Shown here in pieces: positions 18,369 to 27,939 of a stretch of 64,000 bases of DNA. Below the pieces are notes generated by a model. It worked only from the letters and a program-made list of their open reading frames with translations. It was not told the DNA's origin and did not search any database. The number at the start of each line of letters is the position of its first letter. The first letter of the stretch is position 1. This DNA comes from Phocaeicola vulgatus. GTDB taxonomy: Bacteria; Bacteroidota; Bacteroidia; Bacteroidales; Tannerellaceae. The translations under genes and the position numbers were made by a program. The stretch is taken from NCBI GenBank assembly GCA_022009975.1, contig CP091733.1:575001-639000 (forward strand). The letters are read 5' to 3'.

Positions 18369-19387
18369 TATTTCGAATTCTTCTTGTAATACTTAATCAT
18401 TTTAGGAATAACTTCTTCCACTGTACCATTGATTACATAATCAGCGATCGTGTTGATAGGAGCATTCTCATCGTTGTTGATAGAGATGATGATGCCTGCA
18501 TCTTGCATGCCGGCGATATGCTGGATCTGTCCGGATATACCGCAAGCGATATAAAGCTTCGGACGCACAGTCAAGCCGGTTTGTCCGATTTGACGGTCGT
18601 GGTCACAGAATCCTGCATCCACTGCCGCACGGCTGGCACCTACTTCGGCATGAAGCTCTTTGGCGAGTTCGAACAACATATCAAAACCCTCTTTGGATCC
18701 CATACCATAACCTCCGGCTATGACGATTGGAGCACCTTTCAGATTGTGTTTAGCCTTTTCAACATGGCGGTCGATTACTTTTACCACATAATCCGTTTCA
18801 GCTACATATTTAGCCACGTCGTGTTGGATGACTTCACCTGCGTAGTTGGCATCGATGATTTCTTTTTTCATCACACCTTCGCGGACAGTCGCCATCTGCG
18901 GACGGTTTTCCGGATTGACGATGGTCGCTACGATATTGCCTCCGAAAGCAGGACGGATTTGATACAAAAGATTCTCATACGTCTTGCCAGCCTTCTTGTC
19001 TTCGTGAGGGCCGATTTCCAAAGAGGTACAGTCTGCTGTCAAACCGCTGGTCAATGCGGATGAAACACGTGGACCCAAGTCGCGTCCGATTACGGTTGCA
19101 CCCATCAAGCAAATTTGCGGATTCTCTTCTTTGAAGAGGTTGATGAGGATGGAAGCATGAGGCAATGTGGTGTATGGAGACAATCCCGGAGCATCAAAAA
19201 CATGCAATTTGTCCACTCCGTAAGGAAATACCTGTTTCTCTACACCTTTTAAGTCGTTGCCGGCAACAATCGCTTCCAACTGGCATCCTAATTGATTCGC
19301 CAGTTTCCGACCTTTGGTCAGTAGTTCCAAACTTACATCGGCTACTGTCGTGCCTTCAAGTTCACAATATACGAATACATTATTCAT
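18368..19387 (-). CDS. etfA: Electron transfer flavoprotein alpha subunit
   Basis: 339 residues. An N-terminal ETF domain is followed by the FAD-binding C-terminal domain (from about 205), with PIVIAGGYGMGSKEGFDMLF, GASRAAVDAGFCDHDRQIGQTG and ACGISGQIQHIAGMQDAGII, the signature of ETF-alpha. It forms the FAD-holding half of the ETF heterodimer. It lies 18 bp after etfB and overlaps the dehydrogenase gene, giving a tight operon. Confidence 0.95.
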   Translation of the reverse strand: MNNVFVYCELEGTTVADVSLELLTKGRKLANQLGCQLEAIVAGNDLKGVEKQVFPYGVDKLHVFDAPGLSPYTTLPHASILINLFKEENPQICLMGATVIGRDLGPRVSSALTSGLTADCTSLEIGPHEDKKAGKTYENLLYQIRPAFGGNIVATIVNPENRPQMATVREGVMKKEIIDANYAGEVIQHDVAKYVAETDYVVKVIDRHVEKAKHNLKGAPIVIAGGYGMGSKEGFDMLFELAKELHAEVGASRAAVDAGFCDHDRQIGQTGLTVRPKLYIACGISGQIQHIAGMQDAGIIISINNDENAPINTIADYVINGTVEEVIPKMIKYYKKNSK

Positions 19388-19405
19388 TGTCCTTGCATCC
19401 TATAT

Positions 19406-20281
19406 TTATCCAATCGTATGATTGGTTAACAGTTCAACAATCAAATTTTCTACATCTGCATCCGAACCCGTGATAGTCTTGCTCTCTTTGGCTTGGAATA
19501 CAATATTTTGTACAGTCTTAACTTTGGTTGGTGAACCGGACAGACCGCATTGTTTCAAATCGCCGTTGACATCGGCAACCGTCCATTCTTGGATATTCAG
19601 ATAAGGGCGGGTCTCATACAAATCTGCATATTTCAACTCTCCGTTTTTCTCCTGTTTGCCCAATGCATATTTATATTTTTGTATCAATTTGGCATTGCGT
19701 GGGCGGCAAGGCGCAGCGGAACCGTTTACGGTAATGACGATAGGCAATGGACCTTCTACTGTTTCAACACCTCCGTCGATGTGGCGTTTGACAGTGATTC
19801 GTTTCGTTGTCTCATCGACATTCAGCACCTCTTCAGCATAAGTGATTTGGCTTAGTCCTAATTTCTCAGCAACTTGTGGACCAACTTGCGCGGTATCTCC
19901 ATCAATGGCTTGTCTACCACCGATGATGATATCATAATCGCCTATTTTCTTGATAGCTGTTGCCAACGCATACGAAGTGGCTAATGTATCAGCACCGGCA
20001 AAAGCACGGTCAGAGAGCAAATAGCCATTGTCGGCTCCTCGGTACAATCCTTCGCGGATAATTTCTGCGGCACGTCCAGGGCCCATTGTCAACAAGGTGA
20101 CGGTTGATCCAGGATGCGCATCCTTTAGGCGTAAAGCCTGTTCTAAAGCATTCAGGTCTTCCGGATTAAAAATAGCAGGAAGAGCAGCTCTGTTCACTGT
20201 TCCGTCTTCCTTCATGGCGTCTTTTCCTACGTTTCGAGTATCAGGAACCTGTTTTGCTAATACAATTATTTTTAAACTCAT
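19406..20281 (-). CDS. etfB: Electron transfer flavoprotein beta subunit
   Basis: 291 residues from ATG 20281 (MSLKIIVLAKQVPDTRN); the open frame extends upstream to 20341 but those 20 residues are Lys/Asn-rich and not part of the family. It has the ETF-beta signature around TVKRHIDGGVETVEGPLPIV and PCRPRNAKLI, and the IIIGGRQAIDGDTAQVGPQV nucleotide-binding segment. First gene of etfB-etfA-acyl-CoA dehydrogenase. Confidence 0.95.
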   Translation of the reverse strand: MSLKIIVLAKQVPDTRNVGKDAMKEDGTVNRAALPAIFNPEDLNALEQALRLKDAHPGSTVTLLTMGPGRAAEIIREGLYRGADNGYLLSDRAFAGADTLATSYALATAIKKIGDYDIIIGGRQAIDGDTAQVGPQVAEKLGLSQITYAEEVLNVDETTKRITVKRHIDGGVETVEGPLPIVITVNGSAAPCRPRNAKLIQKYKYALGKQEKNGELKYADLYETRPYLNIQEWTVADVNGDLKQCGLSGSPTKVKTVQNIVFQAKESKTITGSDADVENLIVELLTNHTIG

Positions 20282-20338
20282 CTTTAAAATTATAAGATTA
20301 TTATATTCTTTATTCTTATATTCTTTGTTCTTATGCTG

Positions 20339-20388
20339 CAAATGTAGCTATTTAATTGTGATTAAGAAATAAATTATAGTTACTTTTG
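20339..20388. promoter_or_regulatory. Divergent promoters of the etf operon and fkp
   Basis: TACATTTG on the minus strand (20346-20339) is the likely -7 box of the etf operon; TACTTTTG on the plus strand (20381-20388) is the likely -7 box of fkp, leaving a leader of about 80 nt before its ATG at 20474. Confidence 0.65.
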
Positions 20389-20473
20389 TGTGTTTCCCAA
20401 GCAAATACGGAGGGAAATTGATGAAAAAAATGTTTTTCATTTGGTTTATGGACTTGAAAATATAACTATATCT

Positions 20474-23324
20474 ATGTATAAGACATTGTTATCATTGCCG
20501 CCTAATTTGGTGGACTGCTTTCATGAATTGGAAGGATCGGAGCCAAAAGAGTGGTTTTGCTCTTCCGACCCGGTCGGTGAAAGATTGGGTTCTGGTGGAG
20601 GAACGACTTGGTTGTTGGAGGCTTGTTGGCAGAAGGAGGGGGAGTAATCAACCGTTTGAAGATTGGTTGAAACAAGAAAAACGCATCCTGCTTCATGCGG
20701 GTGGGCAGAGCAGAAGGCTTCCTGCTTACGCACCATCGGGCAAGGTGTTGACTCCGGTTCCGGTGTTCAGGTGGGCACGTGGACAGCGTCTCTCCCAGAA
20801 TCTGCTTTCATTACAACTGCCTTTATATCGGGAGATTATGGATAAAGCACCCGCTTCGCTGCACACGTTGATTGCCAGCGGGGATGTGTATATCCGTTCA
20901 ATGGCTCCTTTGCAAAATATACCGGATGCCGATGTGGTTTGTTATGGCTTGTGGGTTGACCCCGGATTAGCTACCCATCATGGCGTGTTTGTATCTGACC
21001 GTAGGACTCCCGAAGTGTTGGACTTCATGTTGCAAAAGCCATCATTGGAAGAGTTGGGCAAGTGGTCGCAAACACATCTCTTCTTAATGGATATCGGCAT
21101 TTGGCTGTTGAGTGACAAGGCGGTTGCTTTGTTGCAGAGACATTCCAAGAGTGTAGATGGCAAGGCATGGAATTTCTATGACCTCTATTCTGACTTTGGT
21201 CGTGCGTTGGGAACGCATCCGGCTGTTTCAGATGAGGATGTCAACCAGTTGTCTGTTGCCATCTTGCCATTGCCAGGTGGTGAGTTCTATCATTATGGGA
21301 CAACGCCAGAGCTGATTTCTTCCACCTTGACAGTTCAGAATTTAGTGGCTGACCAGCGTGTTATCATGCAGCGTAAGATAAAGCCCCATCCTGCCATGTT
21401 TGTCCAAAATACGATAATCCGTAAACCGCTTACGGCTGCCAATTCCAATGTCTGGATTGAGAATAGTATGATAGGCTCGAACTGGATCTTGAATGACCAT
21501 CATGTGATTACGGGTGTGCCGGTGAATGATTGGCATATCGAGTTGCCTGCCGGAATCTGTTTGGATGTCGTTCCTTGGAAGGAACACGATTACGTGGCTC
21601 GTCCGTATGGCTATTATGACCTGTTCAAGGGTGCAAGGGATGAGGAAACGACCGTTTGGATGGAAATGCCGGTCGGAGAATGGATGAAGCAACGGGATGT
21701 CACATTGCCGGACTTTGCCGATTTGCAAAATGCACCGTTGTTCCCGGTCTGCCATTCCGTCGAAGAATTGGAGCTGGTATTCCGTTGGATGATAAAAGAG
21801 CCGGGATTGGAGCAGGGTAAAGCAATATGGGAAAAGGTATACAAAGTTTCCGCTAACCAGTTGTCGGACCAAGCGAACCTTCGCCGGTTGATGGCGCAGC
21901 GGGAATCTTTCCGGAAGGAAGATTGGTCGTTGTTGGCAAAGAACCACTTAAAGAGCGTCTTTTATCAGCTGGACTTGAAAGATGCCGCTTCGGAGTTTGT
22001 GCGTTTAGGTTTGGAGGCTCCAGCTCCTCTTCCCGAAGATGAACCTTTGATGAAGCAGATACACAACCGGATGTTACGTTCCCGTATTTTCCATTTGGAA
22101 GGAAAAGAGGCGAAGGAGGAGCAACAAGCAGCCTTTGCCTTGTTGAGGGAAGGAATGACGCGGATGGTTGAATTGGAGAAGATGTCTCCAAAGCTGAATG
22201 TCTATTCCGACCAAATAGTTTGGGGACGTAGCCCGGTGAGGATAGACTTGGCTGGTGGATGGACGGATACGCCTCCCTATTGCCTCTTTGCAGGTGGGAA
22301 CGTGGTGAATGTGGCAATAGAATTGAATGGGCAACCGCCTTTGCAAGTTTATATCAAACCTTCCAAAGAACCGCTTATCATCCTTCGTTCAATAGATTTG
22401 GGAGCGATGGAGGTGGTGAGGACTTGGGAGGAGTTGGCTGATTTCCGTAAGGTCGGTTCTCCTTTCTCCATTCCGAAAGCAGCATTGTCTTTGGCTGGTT
22501 TCTTGCCTCGTTTCTCGGCGGATTGTTATGCCTCCCTGGAGGAACAGTTGAAAAAGGGATTGGGTTGTGGCTTGGAAATAACCTTGTTGGCGGCAATCCC
22601 TGCAGGATCTGGTTTGGGTACAAGTTCTATTTTGGCTGCAACCGTGTTGGGCTCTATCTCTGATTTCTGCGGATTGGGTTGGGATAAAGCGATGATAGGA
22701 AACCGTACCTTGGTATTGGAGCAGCTCCTGACGACGGGCGGTGGTTGGCAAGACCAGTTCGGTGGAGTGCTACATGGTTTGAAGTTGCTTCAAACCAGCG
22801 ATGGATTCAATCAAAACCCACAAGTACGTTGGCTGCCGGAATACCTTTTTACAGATCCGGAATACCAATCTTGCCATATCCTTTATTATACAGGCATTAC
22901 CCGTGTGGCAAAGAGTATCTTGGAAGAGATTGTCCAAGGGATGTTCTTGAATAGCCATAGCCATTTGAAGCTCCTTTCCGAAATGAAGGAGCATGCGTTG
23001 GAACTGTTCGATGTGATTCAAGAGGGCAGCTTTGAGAAGTACGGCAAATTGGTGTTGAAATCTTGGGAGCAAAACAAGGCGTTGGATGCGGGAACCAATC
23101 CTCCGTCCGTAGAGTCCATTATCCATCGGATCAAGGATTGGGCGTTGGGATATAAGTTGCCGGGAGCCGGAGGTGGAGGCTATCTTTATATGGTAGCAAA
23201 AGATCCGGATGCGGCATCAAGAATCCGCCAGGAATTGACGCTTCATCCGGTAAATGCCAATGCTCGTTTGGTTGAAATGTCATTGTCTAAAAAGGATTGC
23301 AAATCAGTAGGTCTTAAAATATAA
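20474..23324 (+). CDS. fkp: Bifunctional fucokinase / L-fucose-1-phosphate guanylyltransferase (Fkp), one frameshift
   Basis: About 950 residues, matching Bacteroides Fkp (949). The true N-terminus MYKTLLSLPPNLVDCFHELE starts at 20474 in one frame, ends at the in-frame TAA near 20646, and continues in the next frame through NQPFEDWLKQEKRILLHAGG. Removing one G from the GGGGG run near 20636-20641 joins them. The N-terminal part is the pyrophosphorylase (LLHAGGQSRRLPAYAPSGK nucleotide loop). The C-terminal third is a GHMP sugar kinase (GRSPVRIDLAGGWTDTPPY; IPAGSGLGTSS; LPGAGGGGYLYM). It makes GDP-L-fucose from free fucose for capsules and glycoproteins. Confidence 0.95.
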
Positions 23325-23352
23325 ACAGAATCATCACAATATATATATAATT

Positions 23353-23898
23353 ATGGTATACAAAGAGTGTGATATTTCCGGAGTATGGATTATTGAACCG
23401 AAAGTGTTCAATGATGCGAGAGGATATTTCATGGAAGCCTTCAAGCAAGAGGAGTTTGAAGCTCATGTTGGGAAGGTGGATTTTGTACAAGATAACGAAT
23501 CTCGTTCGTCAAGAGGCGTATTGCGCGGATTGCATTACCAATTACCTCCTTTCTCGCAAGCCAAGTTGGTGCGAGTGGTCAAAGGTCGTGTGCTGGATAT
23601 AGCGGTGGATTTAAGGAAAGATTCGCCAACTTTTGGTAAATATATATCGGTTGAATTGTCGGACGAGAACAAGCGGCAATTGTTTATTCCGCAAGGTTTT
23701 GCCCATGGATTCCATGTGCTGAGCGAAGAGGCGGTATTTACATATAAAGTGGACAATCCTTATCGTCCTGCTTATGAAAGGGGCATCCGGTATGACGACC
23801 CGCAGATTGCGGTGGATTGGAAGATAGAACCGGATGAACAACTCTCCCTCTCTGAGAAAGATCAAAGCTCCTCTGTTTGGGGAGGCGGAGTTGGATAA
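23353..23898 (+). CDS. rmlC: dTDP-4-dehydrorhamnose 3,5-epimerase
   Basis: 181 residues of the RmlC cupin family: FNDARGYFMEAFKQEEF, DFVQDNESRSSRGVLRGLHY (catalytic His in LRGLHYQ), QGFAHGFHVLSEEAVFTYKV. It acts after RmlB in dTDP-L-rhamnose synthesis. The last residues (QSSSVWGGGVG) look out of frame: the other frame reads APLFGEAEL, the usual RmlC tail, so a one-base indel near 23865 is likely. If so, the frame would run without a stop into rmlB. It lies 28 bp after fkp. Confidence 0.92.
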   Translation: MVYKECDISGVWIIEPKVFNDARGYFMEAFKQEEFEAHVGKVDFVQDNESRSSRGVLRGLHYQLPPFSQAKLVRVVKGRVLDIAVDLRKDSPTFGKYISVELSDENKRQLFIPQGFAHGFHVLSEEAVFTYKVDNPYRPAYERGIRYDDPQIAVDWKIEPDEQLSLSEKDQSSSVWGGGVG

Positions 23899-25063
23899 CT
23901 TGTCGGACAAGAAGTTGAAGCGGACTTACTTGGTGACGGGTGCGGCTGGATTTATTGGTGCGAACTTTATTAAATATATGTTGGCAAATCATGATGATGT
24001 ACGTATTGTCATATTGGATTCGCTGACTTATGCTGGCAATTACAAGACGATTGAAAAGGATATAGACGAATATCGTTGCTTCTTTGAGTATGGCAGCATC
24101 AATGATACGGATTTGATTAGACGGTTGTTTGAGAAATATCCGATTACGAATGTCGTTAATTTTGCTGCCGAAAGCCATGTGGATCGTAGTATCATGAATC
24201 CGGGTCTCTTTGTGGAAACCAATGTCTTGGGTACGCAAGCCTTGTTGGATGGGGCAAAAAAGGCTTGGACTGTTGGCAAGGATCCCGTTGGGTATCCGGT
24301 TTGGCGGGAAGGTGTGCGCTTCCATCAAGTCTCAACGGACGAAGTGTATGGCAGTTTAGGAGCGGAGGGCTATTTTACGGAAACGACTCCGTTGGCTCCG
24401 CATAGTCCGTATAGTGCATCCAAGACCGGTGCGGATTTGTTGGTGTTGGCATATAAGGATACATATAAGATGCCGGTAAGCATAACCCGTTGCTCCAACA
24501 ACTATGGACCTTACCATTTCCCGGAGAAGTTGATACCGTTACTCATCAAGAACATATTGGAAGGGAAGTCGTTGCCTATTTATGGCGATGGTTCGAATGT
24601 AAGGGATTGGCTCTACGTGGAGGATCATTGCAAAGCCATTGATTGGGTGGTAAGTAAAGGCAGGGTAGGCGAGATTTATAATGTCGGCGGGCATAATGAA
24701 AAGACAAACTTGGAAATAGTGAAGTTGGTCATTCGTACCATTCGCAGTTTGATGGAAGAGCATCCTGCATACCGCCAGGTTTTAAAGAAGCGGGTAATAG
24801 CAGCTGACGGGGAATTGTCCGTAGATTGGATAAATGACAGCCTGATTACTTTTGTAAAAGACCGCTTGGGGCATGACCAGCGTTATGCCATCGACCCTAC
24901 GAAGATTCATGATGAATTGGGATGGATTCCTGAAACCTCATTCGAGGAGGGTATCAAGAAAACGATAGGTTGGTATTTGGATAACCAGAAATGGGTGGAA
25001 GATATTGTGGACGGTTCATACGAACAATACTACAACAAACAGTATTACGGTAAAGAAGAGTAA
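23834..25063 (+). CDS. rmlB: dTDP-glucose 4,6-dehydratase
   Basis: A short-chain dehydrogenase fold with the NAD-binding VTGAAGFIGANFIKYML, catalytic STDEVYGSLG and YSASKTGADLLV (YxxxK), and CSNNYGPYHFPEKLIPL. The enzyme converts dTDP-glucose to dTDP-4-keto-6-deoxyglucose. The real start is uncertain: ATG 23834 overlaps rmlC by 65 bp and its first 26 residues resemble an RmlC tail. TTG 23915, just before KRTYLVTG, is where other RmlB proteins begin. rmlA and rmlD are not adjacent. A dispersed hairpin repeat follows. Confidence 0.92.
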   Translation: MNNSPSLRKIKAPLFGEAELDNLSDKKLKRTYLVTGAAGFIGANFIKYMLANHDDVRIVILDSLTYAGNYKTIEKDIDEYRCFFEYGSINDTDLIRRLFEKYPITNVVNFAAESHVDRSIMNPGLFVETNVLGTQALLDGAKKAWTVGKDPVGYPVWREGVRFHQVSTDEVYGSLGAEGYFTETTPLAPHSPYSASKTGADLLVLAYKDTYKMPVSITRCSNNYGPYHFPEKLIPLLIKNILEGKSLPIYGDGSNVRDWLYVEDHCKAIDWVVSKGRVGEIYNVGGHNEKTNLEIVKLVIRTIRSLMEEHPAYRQVLKKRVIAADGELSVDWINDSLITFVKDRLGHDQRYAIDPTKIHDELGWIPETSFEEGIKKTIGWYLDNQKWVEDIVDGSYEQYYNKQYYGKEE

Positions 25064-25072
25064 AAAAATGGA

Positions 25073-25147
25073 GGTTCCGACCTCTTCCCAAAAAGCATAC
25101 TACCTTTTTTCAAAAAGCATACTACCTTTTGGCGAAGAGGTCGGAAC
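25073..25147. repeat. Composite hairpin repeat, copy A
   Basis: The outer stem GTTCCGACCTCTTC (25073-25086) and GAAGAGGTCGGAAC (25134-25147) is a perfect 14-bp match. Inside are two direct copies of CAAAAAGCATACTACCTTTT. A second, inverted copy of the whole design lies at 49951-50033. Each sits within about 60 bp of a TTTAAAC-type palindrome. It could terminate rmlB transcription. Confidence 0.85.
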
Positions 25148-25175
25148 TTGGAATTTTAGCTGTTATTAATATGTC

Positions 25176-25228
25176 CATTAAAACAGTGTTTAAACGCTGT
25201 TTAAACAGCATTTAAATGCTGTTTTAAA
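25176..25228. repeat. Dispersed palindromic repeat, copy 2
   Basis: Overlapping palindromes (AAACAGTGTTTAAACGCTGTT, then AAACAGCATTTAAATGCTGTTTT) of the same type as at 1500, 31469, 48255 and 49889. It lies between rmlB and the licD stop. Confidence 0.8.
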
Positions 25229-25261
25229 AGATGGCTTGTGCAATAAATCAGACAGGATTGT

Positions 25262-26070
25262 TTATACATCTATATACATCTCATCCGCATGTGTGATCTG
25301 TTGATCGGCGGGCGGTAACTTCATATAATCTCCATAGAGCGATTTCAGGTAATCGTCATACCGTTCCGCACCTAACAACCGGATAGACTCGAAAGGATAA
25401 TATACCGGTTCTCCTAAGATGGACTTATCCATGATTTCGCGCTCTTTCCAATGGCCATAATAATTACTTACCTGTTTGCTGGTTGAATAATCCGGTTTTT
25501 GAATCCATTGGTCGATGAAGTCTGCCAAATCCCTCTCCTGAAAAGGGAGAGCCTTGATAAGGGCGGCTACCCATTTTTTCCCTCCTTTGCGAATGGAAAG
25601 GGTGCAGAATTTACCTTCATGGATGCGTTCCAACAAGAAGGCAATCCGGCTATGTAGTTTCCCGAAGAAAGATTCCGAATCTGCCCCGTCTAAAGGGAAA
25701 ATATCGATTGCAATGCCGTTGTAGAAACCTTCCTTTTGTTCCCCGAACACCTTTTCAAAGAGTTTGCTCCCTTTGAGTTGCACTTTGACGAACCCTTTCT
25801 TCATGGCCTCCGAGTCGTTCCGGCCGATAAGTTCGAGGGATGCCGGCAGCTCCTCTTTGGCTATGGAGATGAACTTCTGGAAGAAGGGACGTGGAATCCC
25901 GAAATCCATATCGTCATCCCAAGGGATAAATCCTTGATGCCGGATGGCTCCCAACATGGTTCCTCCCAACATATAATATGGTATATGATGCTTTGGCACA
26001 ATTTGTCAAAAGCAATGGCGATATGTAGTAGTTGCCGGTGGCACTCGGTTATGTCAATTTGTTTCAGCAT
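25262..26070 (-). CDS. LicD-family phosphotransferase, one frameshift
   Basis: About 270 residues across two frames. MLKQIDITECHRQLLHIAIA is in the first frame. After FDKLCQ the second frame reads KHHIPYYMLGGTMLGAIRHQ and GFIPWDDDMDFGIPR, the core of LicD proteins with the metal-binding DDD motif. One A missing from the CAAAG at about 25996 explains the break. LicD enzymes transfer phosphocholine or similar groups to surface glycans. The ATG overlaps the stop of the glycosyltransferase upstream, so both form one surface-glycan operon on the minus strand. Confidence 0.85.
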
Positions 26071-27088
26071 TAAAATTTGTTTTTGATGGACCTTCCTTTA
26101 ACGATACAAGCATTGAGCCAGTCGCAGAGAGCATACCAATGTTTGGAAAGTAAAAATACCGTTACTTTATGAAACCAAGCACACTCTTTATAATATTTCT
26201 GTAGGAACAGGATTTGTTCCGGAGCCAGGCTCTTCAGGATACGGATGCGTTCCTCTTTCGGCTTGGCAGTACTCTTTTGGTAGAGTGAACCAATCGAACG
26301 TCTGACTAAATATTCGGAAATGACATTGTATACGAATGGGAGCGATGATTCGGGGATATCGAACCGTTCAGCTATGATGCGCATATTGGTTAGGTACGTC
26401 TCATAGCAGGTATATTCGCTCTCAAACGAATTGATCTTTTGGGAGAGGGAACCCGATTTGCTTCGGATAAAATAGTTGTAGTTCGCCCCTTTGATGGTCC
26501 TGACTTTATCAATATGGCAAAGATAGGTCAGCATGAACATCACATCTTCCGCATAATGGATCTTCGTGTTGAAACGGATACCATGTTGGTTTAAGACAGA
26601 GCGGTTGTAGAGTTTGCCAACCATGAATCCTTGTCTGTTGAGGTGCCGCTCTTTGAAAGCCACATCCATGTTCCCTTTCCGAATGTTTCATCCTCAAAGC
26701 AGTGAGGCTCCTTTTTCCCGTTGGTGTAGAGTTTGGTGTAACCTTGCATGATTAGCGTGTCCCGATGCCCGTTTGCTTCCTCGTATAAGTTTTGTAAATA
26801 GTGCGGTTCAACGGTATCATCCGAATCAATGAAGCAAATCCATTCACCTTCCGATTTCTCGATACCCAAATTGCGGGCCGTGCTGACTCCTCCGTTCTGT
26901 TTATGTACGACATGGAAACGGGGGTCTTGGGAAACGAATGAATCGCATATCTCGGCTGATCGGTCTTTGCTGCCATCGTCAATCAACCAAACTTCAAAAT
27001 CCGTGAAAGATTGTTGGCTGACAGATTGCAGGCAGGGAACCAAATAAGACTCCACATTATATACAGGAATGATAATTGAAACTTTCAT
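26070..27088 (-). CDS. Family 2 glycosyltransferase, one frameshift
   Basis: About 340 residues across two frames. The first (from ATG 27088) has the GT-A pattern MKVSIIIPVYNVESYLVPCL, WLIDDGSKDRSAEICDSF, GVSTARNLGIEKSEGEWICF and the DxD motif IDSDD. After FGKG near 26663 the frame shifts and continues with MDVAFKERHLNRQGFMVGKL and the acceptor-side helices. One A missing from a GGAAC stretch would repair it. It adds a sugar to a surface polysaccharide; the sugar is unknown. A TACCTTTG -7 box lies on this strand at 27124-27117. Confidence 0.87.
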
Positions 27089-27116
27089 CAGGACAGACTT
27101 CTCATATTACTCTATG

Positions 27117-27124
27117 CAAAGGTA
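27117..27124 (-). promoter_or_regulatory. -7 box of the glycosyltransferase-licD operon
   Basis: TACCTTTG on the minus strand, 29 bp upstream of ATG 27088. The rest of 27125-27408 is AT-rich with no gene. A second promoter, with TTTG near 27326 and CATCTTTG at 27349-27356, faces right toward the DUF3836 gene. Confidence 0.6.
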
Positions 27125-27408
27125 TAACAAAAAAGGGAAATAGTGACAGAAAGGGATAAAAAAACCGAGAAAACAAGGGCTTTGATTTGCCATTGTTGCG
27201 TAATTGGTTATCATTTGTAACTATCAATATGATATTTTACGAGGGTAAATATTGCTTTATAAGGATAAATATCTTGATATAAGAGTTAAATAATATATAT
27301 AACATATCAAAATGTCACGAAATATTTGGTGGTATCCTATTTATATATCATCTTTGCAGTGTCAAATTAAAACGACCTAATAAAAACTATAAAAACGATA
27401 AATTAGTC

Positions 27409-27822
27409 ATGAGAACTCAAATTCTATCTAAAGCTATTTTTACTCTGCTGTTAGCAGTAATGTGTGGTTTTGCAGCTCAGGCATCCTCTCCGCGTAACTA
27501 TCTGTATGACACAAAGGAGGAGAATGGCCTAATCGTTTCAAAAACTATTTTCTTGCAATCCGATAATGGTATGTTGGACAAACAGGTGAAATATGAATTT
27601 GCTTACGGGGCTAATGGTAAAGTATCAGTGAAGAAAGCGTATCGTTGGAATGCCATGGTTGAGAAATGGGTACCTTTCTATCAGGCTGAATATACTTATG
27701 ATGAAAAGAATAACGAAATTCGGTATGTATATGGTTTGTGGAACAATAAGACAAACAAATACGATATGAATGTACAGAATATGGTTATTCCTTTTTCAAA
27801 CTACAACGAAATCTTTTCATAA
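27409..27822 (+). CDS. DUF3836 domain-containing secreted protein
   Basis: 137 residues with a Sec signal peptide (1-25, ending GFAAQA). The body is a repetitive beta-strand protein (NYLYDTKEENGLIVSKTIFL, WVPFYQAEYTYDEKNNEIRY), matching the small DUF3836 family of Bacteroides-type bacteria, whose function is unknown. It has its own promoter and a terminator and so is a single transcription unit. Confidence 0.8.
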   Translation: MRTQILSKAIFTLLLAVMCGFAAQASSPRNYLYDTKEENGLIVSKTIFLQSDNGMLDKQVKYEFAYGANGKVSVKKAYRWNAMVEKWVPFYQAEYTYDEKNNEIRYVYGLWNNKTNKYDMNVQNMVIPFSNYNEIFS

Positions 27823-27844
27823 GCGTATATATTAAACAGTGGAG

Positions 27845-27878
27845 AAGCGGGAGGCGGGATGCTTACCGCTTTTTTTTG
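27845..27878 (+). terminator. Rho-independent terminator
   Basis: AAGCGG (27845-27850) pairs with CCGCTT (27866-27871), followed by a run of T. It ends the DUF3836 gene. Confidence 0.65.
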
Positions 27879-27910
27879 CTTCTACCTTTTCAGTCTGACC
27901 TTTTTATGTG

Positions 27911-27918
27911 TACTTTTG
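27911..27918 (+). promoter_or_regulatory. -7 box of queA
   Basis: TACTTTTG, matching TAnnTTTG, 21 bp upstream of the queA ATG at 27940. Confidence 0.6.
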
Positions 27919-27939
27919 CACAAAAATTAGAGATTAGTA

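Noticed and set aside
17721..19063. Plus-strand ORFs over the acyl-CoA dehydrogenase and etfA
   Set aside because: Shadows of conserved minus-strand genes.
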